Assembly (NCBI GenBank): GCA_034670025.1
Contig: JAXMOE010000003.1
Location: 62,001 to 126,000, forward strand
Direction of reading: 5' to 3'
Source: PGYR01 sp034670025
GTDB taxonomy: Bacteria > Bacteroidota > Ignavibacteria > Kapaibacteriales > UBA2268
DNA length: 64,000 nt
In this document: positions 8,763 to 17,094 of the stretch, piece after piece
How the letters are laid out: each line of letters opens with the position of its first letter
Position numbering within the stretch: position 1 is the stretch's first letter
Made by a program: the position numbers and the translations under genes
Notes under the pieces: generated by a model
Told to the model about the DNA's origin: nothing
Databases searched by the model: none
What the model saw: only the letters and a program-made list of their open reading frames with translations

Positions 8763-10004
8763 CTACGGCGACACTATCCGCATCATTTCTGCTGCTAATA
8801 TTGCACCATAAGTACCCAAGGCATAGCCAAGCACAGCGAGCAACACACCAACAGATGCAAGCGATGGGTGGAATGCCGAGGCGACCACTGGAGCGGAAGC
8901 CGCACCACCTACATTTGCCTTACTACCAACTGCGAGGAAGAAGAAAGGCGATTTGATAATCTTTGCCACAATAAAAAGCAGTATCACGTGGAAGCCCATC
9001 CAGATAAGCCCAACAGCTAATAATCCAGGATTGTCAAACGTCTGTGTTACGTCCATTTTCATACCGATTGTCGCTACCAAAATATAGATAAATACACTAC
9101 CGATTCTGCTTGCTCCTGCTCCTTCGTAATTCCTTGCTCTTGTAAATGAGAGTATTAGCCCGATAGTAGTGGCAGTAACTACAAGCCAGAAGAAGTGGCT
9201 GTTGAGTACCGATTGCTGCAACGCCACCGAACCGAAGTCTGCTATTAAACCTGTAACTATATTCGCCACAAAGTGCGATAGCGAAGTGGCTCCGAACCCA
9301 ATTCCCAATATCACCATAGTATCCGTGAGCGTAGGCATTTTCTCTACTGATAATCTATAGCTCTCCATTCTGTCTTTTAGTCTATCTATCGACGATGAGT
9401 CAGCTTTCAGCCATTTGTCCATAGCGTCACTTCGGCCAGCTCCCCAAAGCAAGAAAGCCATCCAGATATTAGCAACAATTATGTCCACCGCTACCATACC
9501 AGCGTAGAGCGATTGGTTGTACTCATACATTTCCAGCATAGCGGCTTGGTTAGCACCGCCACCTATCCAACTACCAGCTAAGGTAGCAAGCCCACGCCAA
9601 ACTGCATCGCCACCAGCTCCGCCAACCGTTTCGGGTGAGATAACGGAGAGAATAAGCACCGCTATTGGCCCCCCGATAACTATACCAGCAGTGGCTGTAA
9701 AAAACATAATCAATGCCTTGTTCCCCAATCGGAGTATCCCCTTGAAGTCAATGCTCAAAGTAAGCAGCACCAAACTTGTTGGTAATAAGTAGTCTTTGGC
9801 CATAGAGTAAAGCCCAGAAGTGCCGTCGGAAATAACGCCGAATGTGTTGAATAGCGACGGAATCAGGTAGCACATAAGTAGTGCCGGTATGACTGCGTAG
9901 AACTTTTTCCAATATTTATTTTCAGAGCTCGAGGTGTAGAACACAAACCCAAGTGTCATGGCTAATATTCCGAATACTATCTGGTCTTGCGGGAAAACTG
10001 GCAT
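8763..10004 (-). CDS. DUF819 family membrane protein (YjcL-like)
   Basis: 413 residues and about 11-12 membrane helices from residue 9 onward. Characteristic glycine-rich loops of DUF819 are present: TLAGSWIGGGANQAAM at about 142-157 and the duplicated C-terminal half with VGSKANVGGAASAPVVA at about 358-374. The two-fold internal symmetry resembles that of secondary transporters. Family function is unknown; transport of small anionic or amino-acid-like solutes is inference. GC content is visibly higher than that of the gene behind it. The last 42 bp occur again at 7691-7732. A hairpin-capable sequence (TTTCTATATTA...TAATATAGGAAA, about 10030-10061) lies in its 5' leader. Confidence 0.85.
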   Translation of the reverse strand: MPVFPQDQIVFGILAMTLGFVFYTSSSENKYWKKFYAVIPALLMCYLIPSLFNTFGVISDGTSGLYSMAKDYLLPTSLVLLTLSIDFKGILRLGNKALIMFFTATAGIVIGGPIAVLILSVISPETVGGAGGDAVWRGLATLAGSWIGGGANQAAMLEMYEYNQSLYAGMVAVDIIVANIWMAFLLWGAGRSDAMDKWLKADSSSIDRLKDRMESYRLSVEKMPTLTDTMVILGIGFGATSLSHFVANIVTGLIADFGSVALQQSVLNSHFFWLVVTATTIGLILSFTRARNYEGAGASRIGSVFIYILVATIGMKMDVTQTFDNPGLLAVGLIWMGFHVILLFIVAKIIKSPFFFLAVGSKANVGGAASAPVVASAFHPSLASVGVLLAVLGYALGTYGAILAAEMMRIVSP

Positions 10005-10185
10005 ATATTATTTCCTAAATTTTTACTTTTCTATATTATAAGCCACTAATATAGGAAAATTTTTGGAAATAGGATTGAATTATGAATATTAGAAATAGAA
10101 TTTTTTTTTCTTCATACATACTTACCTCTCCCCTTTTATTCTTATATTGTGAGATTAGAAAAAAGAAAAAAACAAGGAATTAATT

Positions 10186-11913
10186 TTGAAACACATAAAA
10201 GAAATCGCAGACAAAGCTGGAATTAGAGAAGAAGAATTAGAGTTATACGGCAACACCAAAGCCAAAGTAAAATTGGATGTAATAGACCGACTGAAAGACG
10301 AGAAAAACGGCAAGTATATACTCGTTACTGCAATTACCCCTACTCCGCTGGGGGAGGGTAAAACGACGACACTATTGGGTCTAACTCAGGCGTTTGGTAC
10401 GGTGCACAACAAGAATGTAATCGCATGTATTCGCCAGCCGAGTATGGCACCAACATTCAACATAAAAGGTGGTGGAGCTGGTGGTGGTAAGAGCTTGGCT
10501 GTCCCAGTTGATGAGATAAATCTAGGGCTGACTGGAGATATTCACGCTATTGGTGCTGCACACAACTTAGCTATGGCTGCACTCGACACTCGTATGTGGC
10601 ACGAAACAAGGCAATCGGACGAGGCACTGAAATCGAGGGGAATAGATCGACGATTGGACGTTGACCCAGAGTCTATCATCTGGAACAGAGTGGTAGATGT
10701 GTGCGACAGGTCGTTGAGGGGTATATCAATTGGCTTGGATGACAACACTGTAAAGGACGGCAGCCCAAACCCAGTTTTCCCCCGCAAAACTAACTACGAC
10801 CTAACGGTAGCGAGCGAGCTGATGGCGATTTTGGCACTTGCCACCGACCTAAAAGACTTAAGAGAAAGAATAGGCAAGGCAGTAATTGCGCTTGACAAAT
10901 CGGGCAATCCAGTAACATTAGAAGACCTACGAGTAGCAGGTGCGGTAGCGGCGATATTGGTTGACGCAATAAAGCCAACACTCGTGCAAACAAGTGAAGG
11001 GCAACCTACATTAGTACACACAGGGCCATTTGCGAACATAGCCCACGGAAATTCATCGATTGTGGCGGACAAGATTGCTCTGAAGCTGGCTGATTATGTA
11101 ATCACCGAAGCAGGATTTGCTGCAGATATGGGAATGGAGAAATTCTTCAACATCAAGTGTCGTTACTCTGGCCTGTCGCCAGATGCAGTGGTTATGGTAG
11201 CAACTGTAAGAGCATTGAAGCTGCACGGAGGCGTCCCAGCTGTTCGCCCTGGCAAATTGGACGAAGTTTATACATCTGAGAATTTGGAGCTGTTGGAAAA
11301 GGGATTGGACAATCTTGGGGCACACATTCGCAATGCTAAGAAATATGGCGTAGAGGTGGTTGTGGCAGTCAATCAATTCCCAGAAGACACCGAAGCCGAA
11401 ATAGAAATGATACGCAAATACTCTATGGAAAACGGTGCTCTCGATGCTGTTGGCTCATCGCACTTCTCCGATGGTGGAGCAGGTGCAGGAGACCTTGCCG
11501 CAGCTGTAATCAAAGCCGCCGAGACAAAATCGGAGTTCAATTTCCTATACGATTTGGATGACAGCATAGAGCAGAAGATAAACACAATAGCAACAAAAAT
11601 GTACGGTGCAGACGGCGTGGACTTCTCCGACAAAGCGAAAGAGCAGATAGAAAAGTACACCAAACTCGGCTTCGACAAGATACCGATTTGTATGGCAAAA
11701 ACCCCGCTCAGCTTAAGCCACGACCCAAGTTTGAAGGGTGTGCCGAGTGGTTTCCGTGTCCCAATAAAAGAGATTCGAGCTAGCGTAGGAGCTGGCTTCC
11801 TTTACCCACTAACTGGCGATGTCAGCACTATGCCGGGCTTGGCAACTCGCCCATCGTTCATGGATATTGACATCAACACCGAGACTGGTGAGGTTGTGGG
11901 GGTTGAGCATTAG
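10186..11913 (+). CDS. fhs: Formate--tetrahydrofolate ligase
   Basis: 575 residues, slightly longer than the usual about 555. It catalyses ATP-dependent formation of 10-formyl-THF from formate and THF in one-carbon metabolism. Visible motifs are the P-loop TPLGEGKTT (about residues 53-61), RQPSMAPTFNIKGGGAGGG (about 86-104), and near the C-terminus KTPLSLSHDPSLKG and TGDVSTMPGLATRPS. The start is TTG at 10186, preceded by AAGGA (10174-10178) at good spacing; there is no in-frame ATG near the expected N-terminus. It stands alone. Its 3' end overlaps by 41 bp, tail to tail, with the nuclease-helicase gene. Confidence 0.97.
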   Translation: MKHIKEIADKAGIREEELELYGNTKAKVKLDVIDRLKDEKNGKYILVTAITPTPLGEGKTTTLLGLTQAFGTVHNKNVIACIRQPSMAPTFNIKGGGAGGGKSLAVPVDEINLGLTGDIHAIGAAHNLAMAALDTRMWHETRQSDEALKSRGIDRRLDVDPESIIWNRVVDVCDRSLRGISIGLDDNTVKDGSPNPVFPRKTNYDLTVASELMAILALATDLKDLRERIGKAVIALDKSGNPVTLEDLRVAGAVAAILVDAIKPTLVQTSEGQPTLVHTGPFANIAHGNSSIVADKIALKLADYVITEAGFAADMGMEKFFNIKCRYSGLSPDAVVMVATVRALKLHGGVPAVRPGKLDEVYTSENLELLEKGLDNLGAHIRNAKKYGVEVVVAVNQFPEDTEAEIEMIRKYSMENGALDAVGSSHFSDGGAGAGDLAAAVIKAAETKSEFNFLYDLDDSIEQKINTIATKMYGADGVDFSDKAKEQIEKYTKLGFDKIPICMAKTPLSLSHDPSLKGVPSGFRVPIKEIRASVGAGFLYPLTGDVSTMPGLATRPSFMDIDINTETGEVVGVEH

Positions 11914-13885
11914 GGGGGTATTCTAATTCCTTTATACCGATTTCTTTAAAGTATTTATAAGTATCATCATAAAAATGACAAGATCTGGTTTCATCTGTTA
12001 TGCTTCCTTTGGGTATAAATATTACCATACCTTGTCTTGCTCTGGTGAGAAGGACCCTATATGTGTTTTTTAGATATTCTTTGTCAATTTCTTTATTGAT
12101 ATTTTGCCATTTTGTGCCTTTGAAATTTTGATATTTCCATTCTCTATTTTCTATATGAAAATTCCCACCCCAAGCAATACAAGCCCAATCAATTTCCAAC
12201 CCTTGAATATCAAATTCTGTTGCGACTTCTTCTAAGAAGAATGAAGACCTAACATCATTATTATCATTTAAAAACCAATTTGATGCTGTGATTTCATTTT
12301 TGACATTTATACCTAAATGACGAAGTCTTCTTGCACCTGAAGAACTAATTATACCAATTCTTTCAGACCCTTTAGCATTATTACGTAGCCATTCTTTTGC
12401 TTTATCTAGATTTCTTGTTAATACAATAGGATATACATTGCATATCATAGAGTAAATTTTCTTTGAACTTTCAAGTTTATTATTTAGCAATTCATGTATG
12501 AAATTTGACAATTGTTCTGACCTAAATGATCTTACTGAAACTGCTAGATGTAATTCTGCCAAACTTTTTCCTTTTTCCAATAACCATTTTTTAGAACTAT
12601 CAGATTTTAAATAGTTATCACTTTCTAATATTGTATTCGAATAATGAACTTCCCAGTCTTGGAAATGTTCTTCAAGAGATTTAATCCACTCTTCTAAACC
12701 TGCTTCGCCAGTATTGATTTCTTGTCCGCCACCTATCAAGCAAACTATAGTACACCAATCAGTATGCCTATTCATAACTTCAATTAAGAATTCAGGTTCC
12801 GACTTATTAAATTCATCATTGCCTTTTTTTCTTTTCATAAATGAACTAGCTTGCTTTCTAGTCCAAGCTCTTTGTGCCTCATCAAAAACAACTACCTTTT
12901 CAATAGGCGCTTTATTTGAAAGTAAATTATCGTCTCTAAAATGGTGTATATTTTGAATGAATGCATTTGTTTTAATTTTGGCTTGTTCTTTTGTCAGCTT
13001 TTTACCATTCTTTTTAGCAGTTAAAACTTCATCCCTTGTAAGTGCTTCTCTTAGAACTCCAACTAAAGGGCCATTGCCTGACAAAAACACAGCATGTTCA
13101 TCTTCATCTGCTTTCATTCTTTCTACTGCAATATTTAAACCTGCTAATGTCTTACCGGCACCAGGAACGCCTGTCACAAAACAAATTGATTTAGCTTTGT
13201 TAGACTTAGACTTCTCAATTATAGAATTAATGCCTTCTGCAGTTTTAGAGAGATTAATAGCTCCTGAGTCCGACCTAGTAATCTCTTTAACATTATGCCC
13301 TTTGTATAGAGCTTGTGCGGCCTCTACAATAGTAGGTGTTGGCTTGTAAATAGAGTTTTCCCAATATTCAATATCAATTGATTCTTTATTATTAATAATA
13401 TAATTCTTGAGAGTTTCGGCTAAACTAAATTGATTGGTTTTAGCAGCAGTAATATGATCGAGAACCTGACTATTTTTTTCAGAAACATTTGTTGCGTTAG
13501 TTGCTATTAGAATTGGTACTAACCTAATATTATGACTTCCTTCATGAAAGTTTTTCAAGTCTATTGTGTAATCAATCACTTGTTCTATTGCGTGTTTATC
13601 ATAACTATCACCACCAACTTTAAATTCAATAATGAAAACAGTATTTTTAATTATAATGATGTTATCAACTCGTTTTCCCATTCTAGGAATTGCAAACTCA
13701 AAGTATATTCTACCATTTAAACCAACCAGCTGATCTTTTAGTATTGCTATTTGCTTACGCCAAGCATTTACTTGTAATTCTTCTAGTGATCTGTTGCTGT
13801 GATTAGCAGTTAATTCACCTAAAATACTATTATTAGACTCTTGTAGAAAGTCTTTTATATCACTTGAGTAGTAAGCTCTTTTCAT
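11873..13885 (-). CDS. PD-(D/E)XK nuclease-like + DUF2075 superfamily 1 helicase-like protein
   Basis: 670 residues. The N-terminal segment (about 58-110) looks like a PD-(D/E)XK nuclease core: D74 in KRVDNIIII, E87-x-K89 in FIIEFKV and a later Gln (EQVIDY). A DUF2075/Schlafen-group-3-type ATPase follows: Walker A GVPGAGKT at 239-246, Walker B VVVFDEAQ at 331-338, and a C-terminal RVLLTRARQGM motif (helicase motif VI-like). Such fusions are common in restriction/defence-associated loci. It is AT-rich, and its C-terminal about 13 residues (NAQPPQPHQSRC) are read antisense through the end of fhs, which suggests it lost its own stop on insertion. Target and activity are unproven. Confidence 0.8.
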   Translation of the reverse strand: MKRAYYSSDIKDFLQESNNSILGELTANHSNRSLEELQVNAWRKQIAILKDQLVGLNGRIYFEFAIPRMGKRVDNIIIIKNTVFIIEFKVGGDSYDKHAIEQVIDYTIDLKNFHEGSHNIRLVPILIATNATNVSEKNSQVLDHITAAKTNQFSLAETLKNYIINNKESIDIEYWENSIYKPTPTIVEAAQALYKGHNVKEITRSDSGAINLSKTAEGINSIIEKSKSNKAKSICFVTGVPGAGKTLAGLNIAVERMKADEDEHAVFLSGNGPLVGVLREALTRDEVLTAKKNGKKLTKEQAKIKTNAFIQNIHHFRDDNLLSNKAPIEKVVVFDEAQRAWTRKQASSFMKRKKGNDEFNKSEPEFLIEVMNRHTDWCTIVCLIGGGQEINTGEAGLEEWIKSLEEHFQDWEVHYSNTILESDNYLKSDSSKKWLLEKGKSLAELHLAVSVRSFRSEQLSNFIHELLNNKLESSKKIYSMICNVYPIVLTRNLDKAKEWLRNNAKGSERIGIISSSGARRLRHLGINVKNEITASNWFLNDNNDVRSSFFLEEVATEFDIQGLEIDWACIAWGGNFHIENREWKYQNFKGTKWQNINKEIDKEYLKNTYRVLLTRARQGMVIFIPKGSITDETRSCHFYDDTYKYFKEIGIKELEYPPNAQPPQPHQSRC

Positions 13886-13912
13886 TTTTTTCTTTTTTGT
13901 TTGTTATTACCC

Positions 13913-14944
13913 CTACCCCATCCCCACACCCAACCACTCCAGAACATTCTTGTGCCAGATGTCCTTGCCCTCTTGTGCGGTTAGGATGCCAGTCTCTACC
14001 GCGAAGTCCACTACTCTGCCTGGGTATGACGTGCCTACTCCCTCCATTTCGCCAAGTGGATATGGGTCGTCCAGTGCCATGATTATTTGGCTGGTGCCTA
14101 CTCGTCTTTTCAGCAGCTCTAGGGTGTATGAGTCGTGTACCAGAGTGTCGAAGAATAAGTTCTTGTGGCCGAGTGTTTTACGTGGGTCAGTCAGCCCTTC
14201 GAATATATCGGGGCGACCGTCGAACCCCTGTATTCGCCTGCCGTAGTTAGCTATACCGAGCATACCACCGTGGGCAAAACTCGTTCGCATATTTGGGAAT
14301 CGGTTCGGCAAATCGCGGAGGGTGAACACGTGGATTGTGTCAGCACACTGTGCCATCATCCACACCAGATGGAACCGCCAGTACTTATTTTTCAGAGCAA
14401 TCATTTTCTCCCCATCGTAAGGGTGAATCTGCACAGCAAGACCGTATTCGTTGGCGAGTTCATATATCGGGTCCACGTCGGCTTCCGCTATCGATAGCCA
14501 CTCTCCCTCGGCATTCAGAAAATGCGTTGGCAAGCAGAGCAATCTCATTCCCAGCTCATTCACGCAGCGGTCTATCTCCTTCAGTGCCTGATCCATATAG
14601 AGCGGTTGCACCACAAACCCACAAGTGAATTTGTCTGGGTACTCACTCTGTATGGAGGCATTGTAATCATTTTGGAAGCGAATAGCGTCGGCACAATCTT
14701 GCTTTTCCCACCCGTTGCAATAGAGCTGCGACAGATTGAGCATAACCCCATGGTCTATTTTGTGTCGCTCCATCCACTCCAGCTTTTCTTTCAGGAAAAA
14801 GCTCGGGTCGGTTATTGGCCTTGACCAATCGCCTTGCCTCATGAATTTCTTATCATCATCTATCCAAAAGAGCTTTTTGTCCTTCATGAACTTGGGTATC
14901 TGTGATGGCTCTGGGAGTATATGTCCGTGTCCGTTTATTCGCAT
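13913..14944 (-). CDS. Amidohydrolase, ACMSD-like (aminocarboxymuconate-semialdehyde decarboxylase family)
   Basis: 343 residues, a TIM-barrel metal-dependent amidohydrolase. The N-terminal HxH pair is H6/H8 (NGHGHI); later ligands appear in LAVQIHPYDG, SFAHGGML and the catalytic Asp in ALDDPYPLGEMEG, which matches the DxPFPLGE box of ACMSD. ACMSD removes CO2 from aminocarboxymuconate semialdehyde in the kynurenine route of tryptophan breakdown. Other kynurenine-pathway genes are not in the window, so the substrate is inferred from the family. It is GC-rich relative to both flanking genes, which look acquired. Confidence 0.82.
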   Translation of the reverse strand: MRINGHGHILPEPSQIPKFMKDKKLFWIDDDKKFMRQGDWSRPITDPSFFLKEKLEWMERHKIDHGVMLNLSQLYCNGWEKQDCADAIRFQNDYNASIQSEYPDKFTCGFVVQPLYMDQALKEIDRCVNELGMRLLCLPTHFLNAEGEWLSIAEADVDPIYELANEYGLAVQIHPYDGEKMIALKNKYWRFHLVWMMAQCADTIHVFTLRDLPNRFPNMRTSFAHGGMLGIANYGRRIQGFDGRPDIFEGLTDPRKTLGHKNLFFDTLVHDSYTLELLKRRVGTSQIIMALDDPYPLGEMEGVGTSYPGRVVDFAVETGILTAQEGKDIWHKNVLEWLGVGMG

Positions 14945-14959
14945 TGTGTTTTTGTAGGG

Positions 14960-15026
14960 TTTTGTGGTTTTAGCTTTACTATTATAACATTAAGATATGG
15001 AGTTTTGCTGTTATTTGCAAGTGGGG
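14960..15026. repeat. Left copy of 67-bp direct repeat flanking an unknown gene
   Basis: Begins TTTTGTGGTTTTAGC and ends in GTGGGG. It matches 15639-15705 at 63 of 67 positions by hand count (two differences near TTATAACAT, two near GCTGTTATTTG). This copy lies in the upstream region of the ACMSD-like gene; the pair encloses a single AT-rich gene (15056-15619). Confidence 0.85.
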
Positions 15027-15055
15027 GGGGATGGGGTGTGATAACTAGGAAGTAT

Positions 15056-15619
15056 TTACATATACCACTTATTTATCCAATCATTGAATTCTTTTACTCT
15101 TTGCTCTCCATTTGCTAATATATTTTGGTTCATGATAGCGTCATAGTATTCTAATTCATGAATGAGAATCGGGGTTTCAGACACATTTGATTCATGAGTT
15201 TTCTTAACAACATTTATTAGTATCTTAATAAATTCACTTGTGATTTTTTCACTTTTTTTCATACAGTTGTCTATATCTTGTTCAACATCATTGTCAGTAA
15301 AATTTAGCCCTAACTCATCAATCCAATTGCTAATCAATACCTTCCCATTTTTATCCTTATAGTCTCCTATTACTGCTAATTGGTTTTGAATCCAAAACGC
15401 ATAATTCCATTTCGCCTCTGATGAGTCAGAAGCATCCTTAATATTTTCATTTAAGTTTGAATTAGTATTAAACCCAATTGTTAAAGTTGGAAGTCTCGGG
15501 TCATCATTTTCATCATATACAAAAAAAGAAAACGCGTAAATATCATCTAGTGTCTTATTGTCAATTCTATTAAGGATATTTATCCAAACATCGTAGATAT
15601 GGTTTTGAAGTTTACTCAT
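15056..15619 (-). CDS. Unknown soluble protein between direct repeats (possibly DUF4303-like)
   Basis: 187 residues, acidic, no signal peptide or membrane helix. The segments YAFSFFVYDENDDPRLPTLT (about 28-47) and AKWNYAFWIQNQL (about 69-81) recall DUF4303-type proteins ('Y-A-F-x-L/F ... D-x-D ... P' then 'W'), a family often seen as immunity partners of polymorphic toxins. That match is weak and made by eye. The gene is strongly AT-rich and enclosed by a 67-bp near-identical direct repeat, so acquisition is likely. No toxin gene is adjacent. Confidence 0.6.
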   Translation of the reverse strand: MSKLQNHIYDVWINILNRIDNKTLDDIYAFSFFVYDENDDPRLPTLTIGFNTNSNLNENIKDASDSSEAKWNYAFWIQNQLAVIGDYKDKNGKVLISNWIDELGLNFTDNDVEQDIDNCMKKSEKITSEFIKILINVVKKTHESNVSETPILIHELEYYDAIMNQNILANGEQRVKEFNDWINKWYM

Positions 15620-15638
15620 TATTCAAATTGAACCTATT

Positions 15639-15705
15639 TTTTGTGGTTTTAGCTTTACTGTTATAGCATTAAGATATGGAGTTTTGCTGAGATTTGCAAG
15701 TGGGG
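15639..15705. repeat. Right copy of 67-bp direct repeat
   Basis: Same sequence as 14960-15026 with four differences, at an offset of 679 bp. It sits between the unknown gene and the GNAT gene, 21 bp from the GNAT stop codon. No open reading frame crosses it. Confidence 0.85.
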
Positions 15706-15726
15706 TGGGTTGGAAACTATCTAATA

Positions 15727-16191
15727 TTATCGCTTCCATTTTATTTTTATAGCAGTGATTTTGTTCGATTTTAATCTTTCTTTTTCTAATACTTCGAACC
15801 CATTTTTGAGGTAGAATTCTAGTGGCGAAATATAGTTATCACCATTCATTTTCTTATAATCGTTGTGGCTTACAACCCAGCCATTCAGCTCTTTATGTTT
15901 CTCTTTTGCATATCCAATTAACTTAGTCCCATATCCTTTCCCATGATATTCTGAATCTAATATAATTGCAAAGTTCCTTTGTTCTTCCCTTACGAAATCA
16001 AAATACCAACCTACTATTCCTCCTTGACTATTAATCATCAACGCATGGTTTTGATCAATTAAGTTCCCTAGATATTCTTCGAATTCTTCAATTGAATTAT
16101 AAACTAATTGCTCAGGATATTCATTATTCCAGAGTTCGAAAACACGTAGCTTTTCATCATAATCCAAATGATGTTTGTTTACTATATTCAT
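15727..16191 (-). CDS. GNAT family N-acetyltransferase
   Basis: 154 residues. A single GCN5-related acetyltransferase domain: the strand before motif A is RNFAIILDSEYHGKGYGTKL, where the acetyl-CoA pyrophosphate-binding loop is G-K-G-Y-G-T at about 84-89, and the C-terminal motif B region reads SPLEFYLKNGFEVLEKE. It would transfer an acetyl group from acetyl-CoA to an amine; the substrate is not evident. AT-rich like its neighbours. It lies 29 bp downstream of the DUF2752 gene on the same strand and may share its transcript. Confidence 0.85.
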   Translation of the reverse strand: MNIVNKHHLDYDEKLRVFELWNNEYPEQLVYNSIEEFEEYLGNLIDQNHALMINSQGGIVGWYFDFVREEQRNFAIILDSEYHGKGYGTKLIGYAKEKHKELNGWVVSHNDYKKMNGDNYISPLEFYLKNGFEVLEKERLKSNKITAIKIKWKR

Positions 16192-16219
16192 TTCAACACT
16201 TTACTCAATATATTACCTT

Positions 16220-16612
16220 TCACAAACCCTTTTCTATATTCCATAACCAGTTTATTAGTATTAAAGCTAACAAGACAATTTTGACTCTATTACTCCAATC
16301 TTCTGTTAAAAATTTTAAGAATGAATACTTATCTCTGACAATATCACTTATTATCCAGAAGATTGAAACAGCGATAAAACTGTTAAGCAACAAACCAATT
16401 GGATTCAGAAAAATAGAGGTAGCAACATCTCCTTGAAATAACAGCATAGTAGCCCTAGTTGAGCCACATGCAGGACAAGGCACATCAGTTACCGACTTAA
16501 AGATGCAAAATGATATGTCACTTATTATATTTGGGTAATAGAATAAAGTAAAATATCCAGCACTTAAGATTGATAGAATTATAAGATATTTAGTTCTAGG
16601 GCTAGTAGGCAT
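16220..16612 (-). CDS. DUF2752 membrane protein
   Basis: 130 residues. Signature DVPCPACGSTRAT (about 42-54), the Cys-Pro-x-Cys-Gly-x-T-R box that defines DUF2752, is followed by three hydrophobic segments (about 68-88 and 105-125, plus an N-terminal one at 8-26). Function of the family is unknown. The start codon lies inside the 3' end of the TM2-domain gene (11-bp overlap), so these two are an operon. Such DUF2752/TM2 pairs are frequent in Bacteroidota. Confidence 0.85.
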   Translation of the reverse strand: MPTSPRTKYLIILSILSAGYFTLFYYPNIISDISFCIFKSVTDVPCPACGSTRATMLLFQGDVATSIFLNPIGLLLNSFIAVSIFWIISDIVRDKYSFLKFLTEDWSNRVKIVLLALILINWLWNIEKGL

Positions 16613-16940
16613 TTTGCATAAACTTATGGAAGTTATACTCTTTCGTATTATTAGTTATAATAAACCAATCAACTATAGTCCATATCCCCAATCCACCGCA
16701 AGTTATGAGTTTCAGAACTCCTAGACCAGTTTCACCTAACATAAACCTATCAACTCCGAAACTACCTAAAAATATTGAAATAATAAGTAATATAATAGGA
16801 TTCTTAAATTCAATTGATTGTATGTAAGGGAATCTGGAGTCATCTAAACTTTCTAAATGAGAACGGATAGACATCATTTTATCAGCTGCAAACTTTTCAT
16901 TCATAGTAGAAATGAATAGGTCAATTTTATATTGTTCCAT
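16602..16940 (-). CDS. TM2 domain-containing protein
   Basis: 112 residues. A soluble N-terminal part of about 45 residues is followed by two helices enclosing the TM2 signature FLGSFGVDRFMLGETGLGVL (about 58-77) and GGLGIWTIVDWFII (about 82-95). TM2 domains are two-helix membrane modules with a D-R-F/Y loop and no settled biochemical role. First gene of the pair with DUF2752; the downstream gene overlaps it by 11 bp. Confidence 0.88.
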   Translation of the reverse strand: MEQYKIDLFISTMNEKFAADKMMSIRSHLESLDDSRFPYIQSIEFKNPIILLIISIFLGSFGVDRFMLGETGLGVLKLITCGGLGIWTIVDWFIITNNTKEYNFHKFMQNAY

Positions 16941-17094
16941 ATATATTCTTCAAATAATTATTAAAATCTATGTATTTAATCGATTTACATGAAATCAATT
17001 TAGCCCAACATACCAAAACACCACCAAAAATAAAAATTATAATATCCCACCGATAATAATTATCTTATGCAATCAAGAATTACAGACATTGAAA

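Noticed and set aside
10005..10185. THF or other riboswitch upstream of fhs
   Set aside because: Only an AT-rich hairpin near 10030-10061 is seen, oriented toward the DUF819 leader; no conserved aptamer core was recognised.
10542..11678. Several minus-strand frames inside fhs
   Set aside because: They are shadows of a highly conserved gene in GC-rich sequence, with no ribosome-binding site or family match.
13886..13912. Duplicated ACMSD 3' end around the nuclease-helicase gene, as at the other insertion loci
   Set aside because: I compared the ACMSD end with the sequence at 11873-11940 and found no convincing repeat.
13864..14824. Plus-strand frames across the ACMSD-like gene
   Set aside because: They overlap a clear amidohydrolase on the other strand and their translations are low-complexity.
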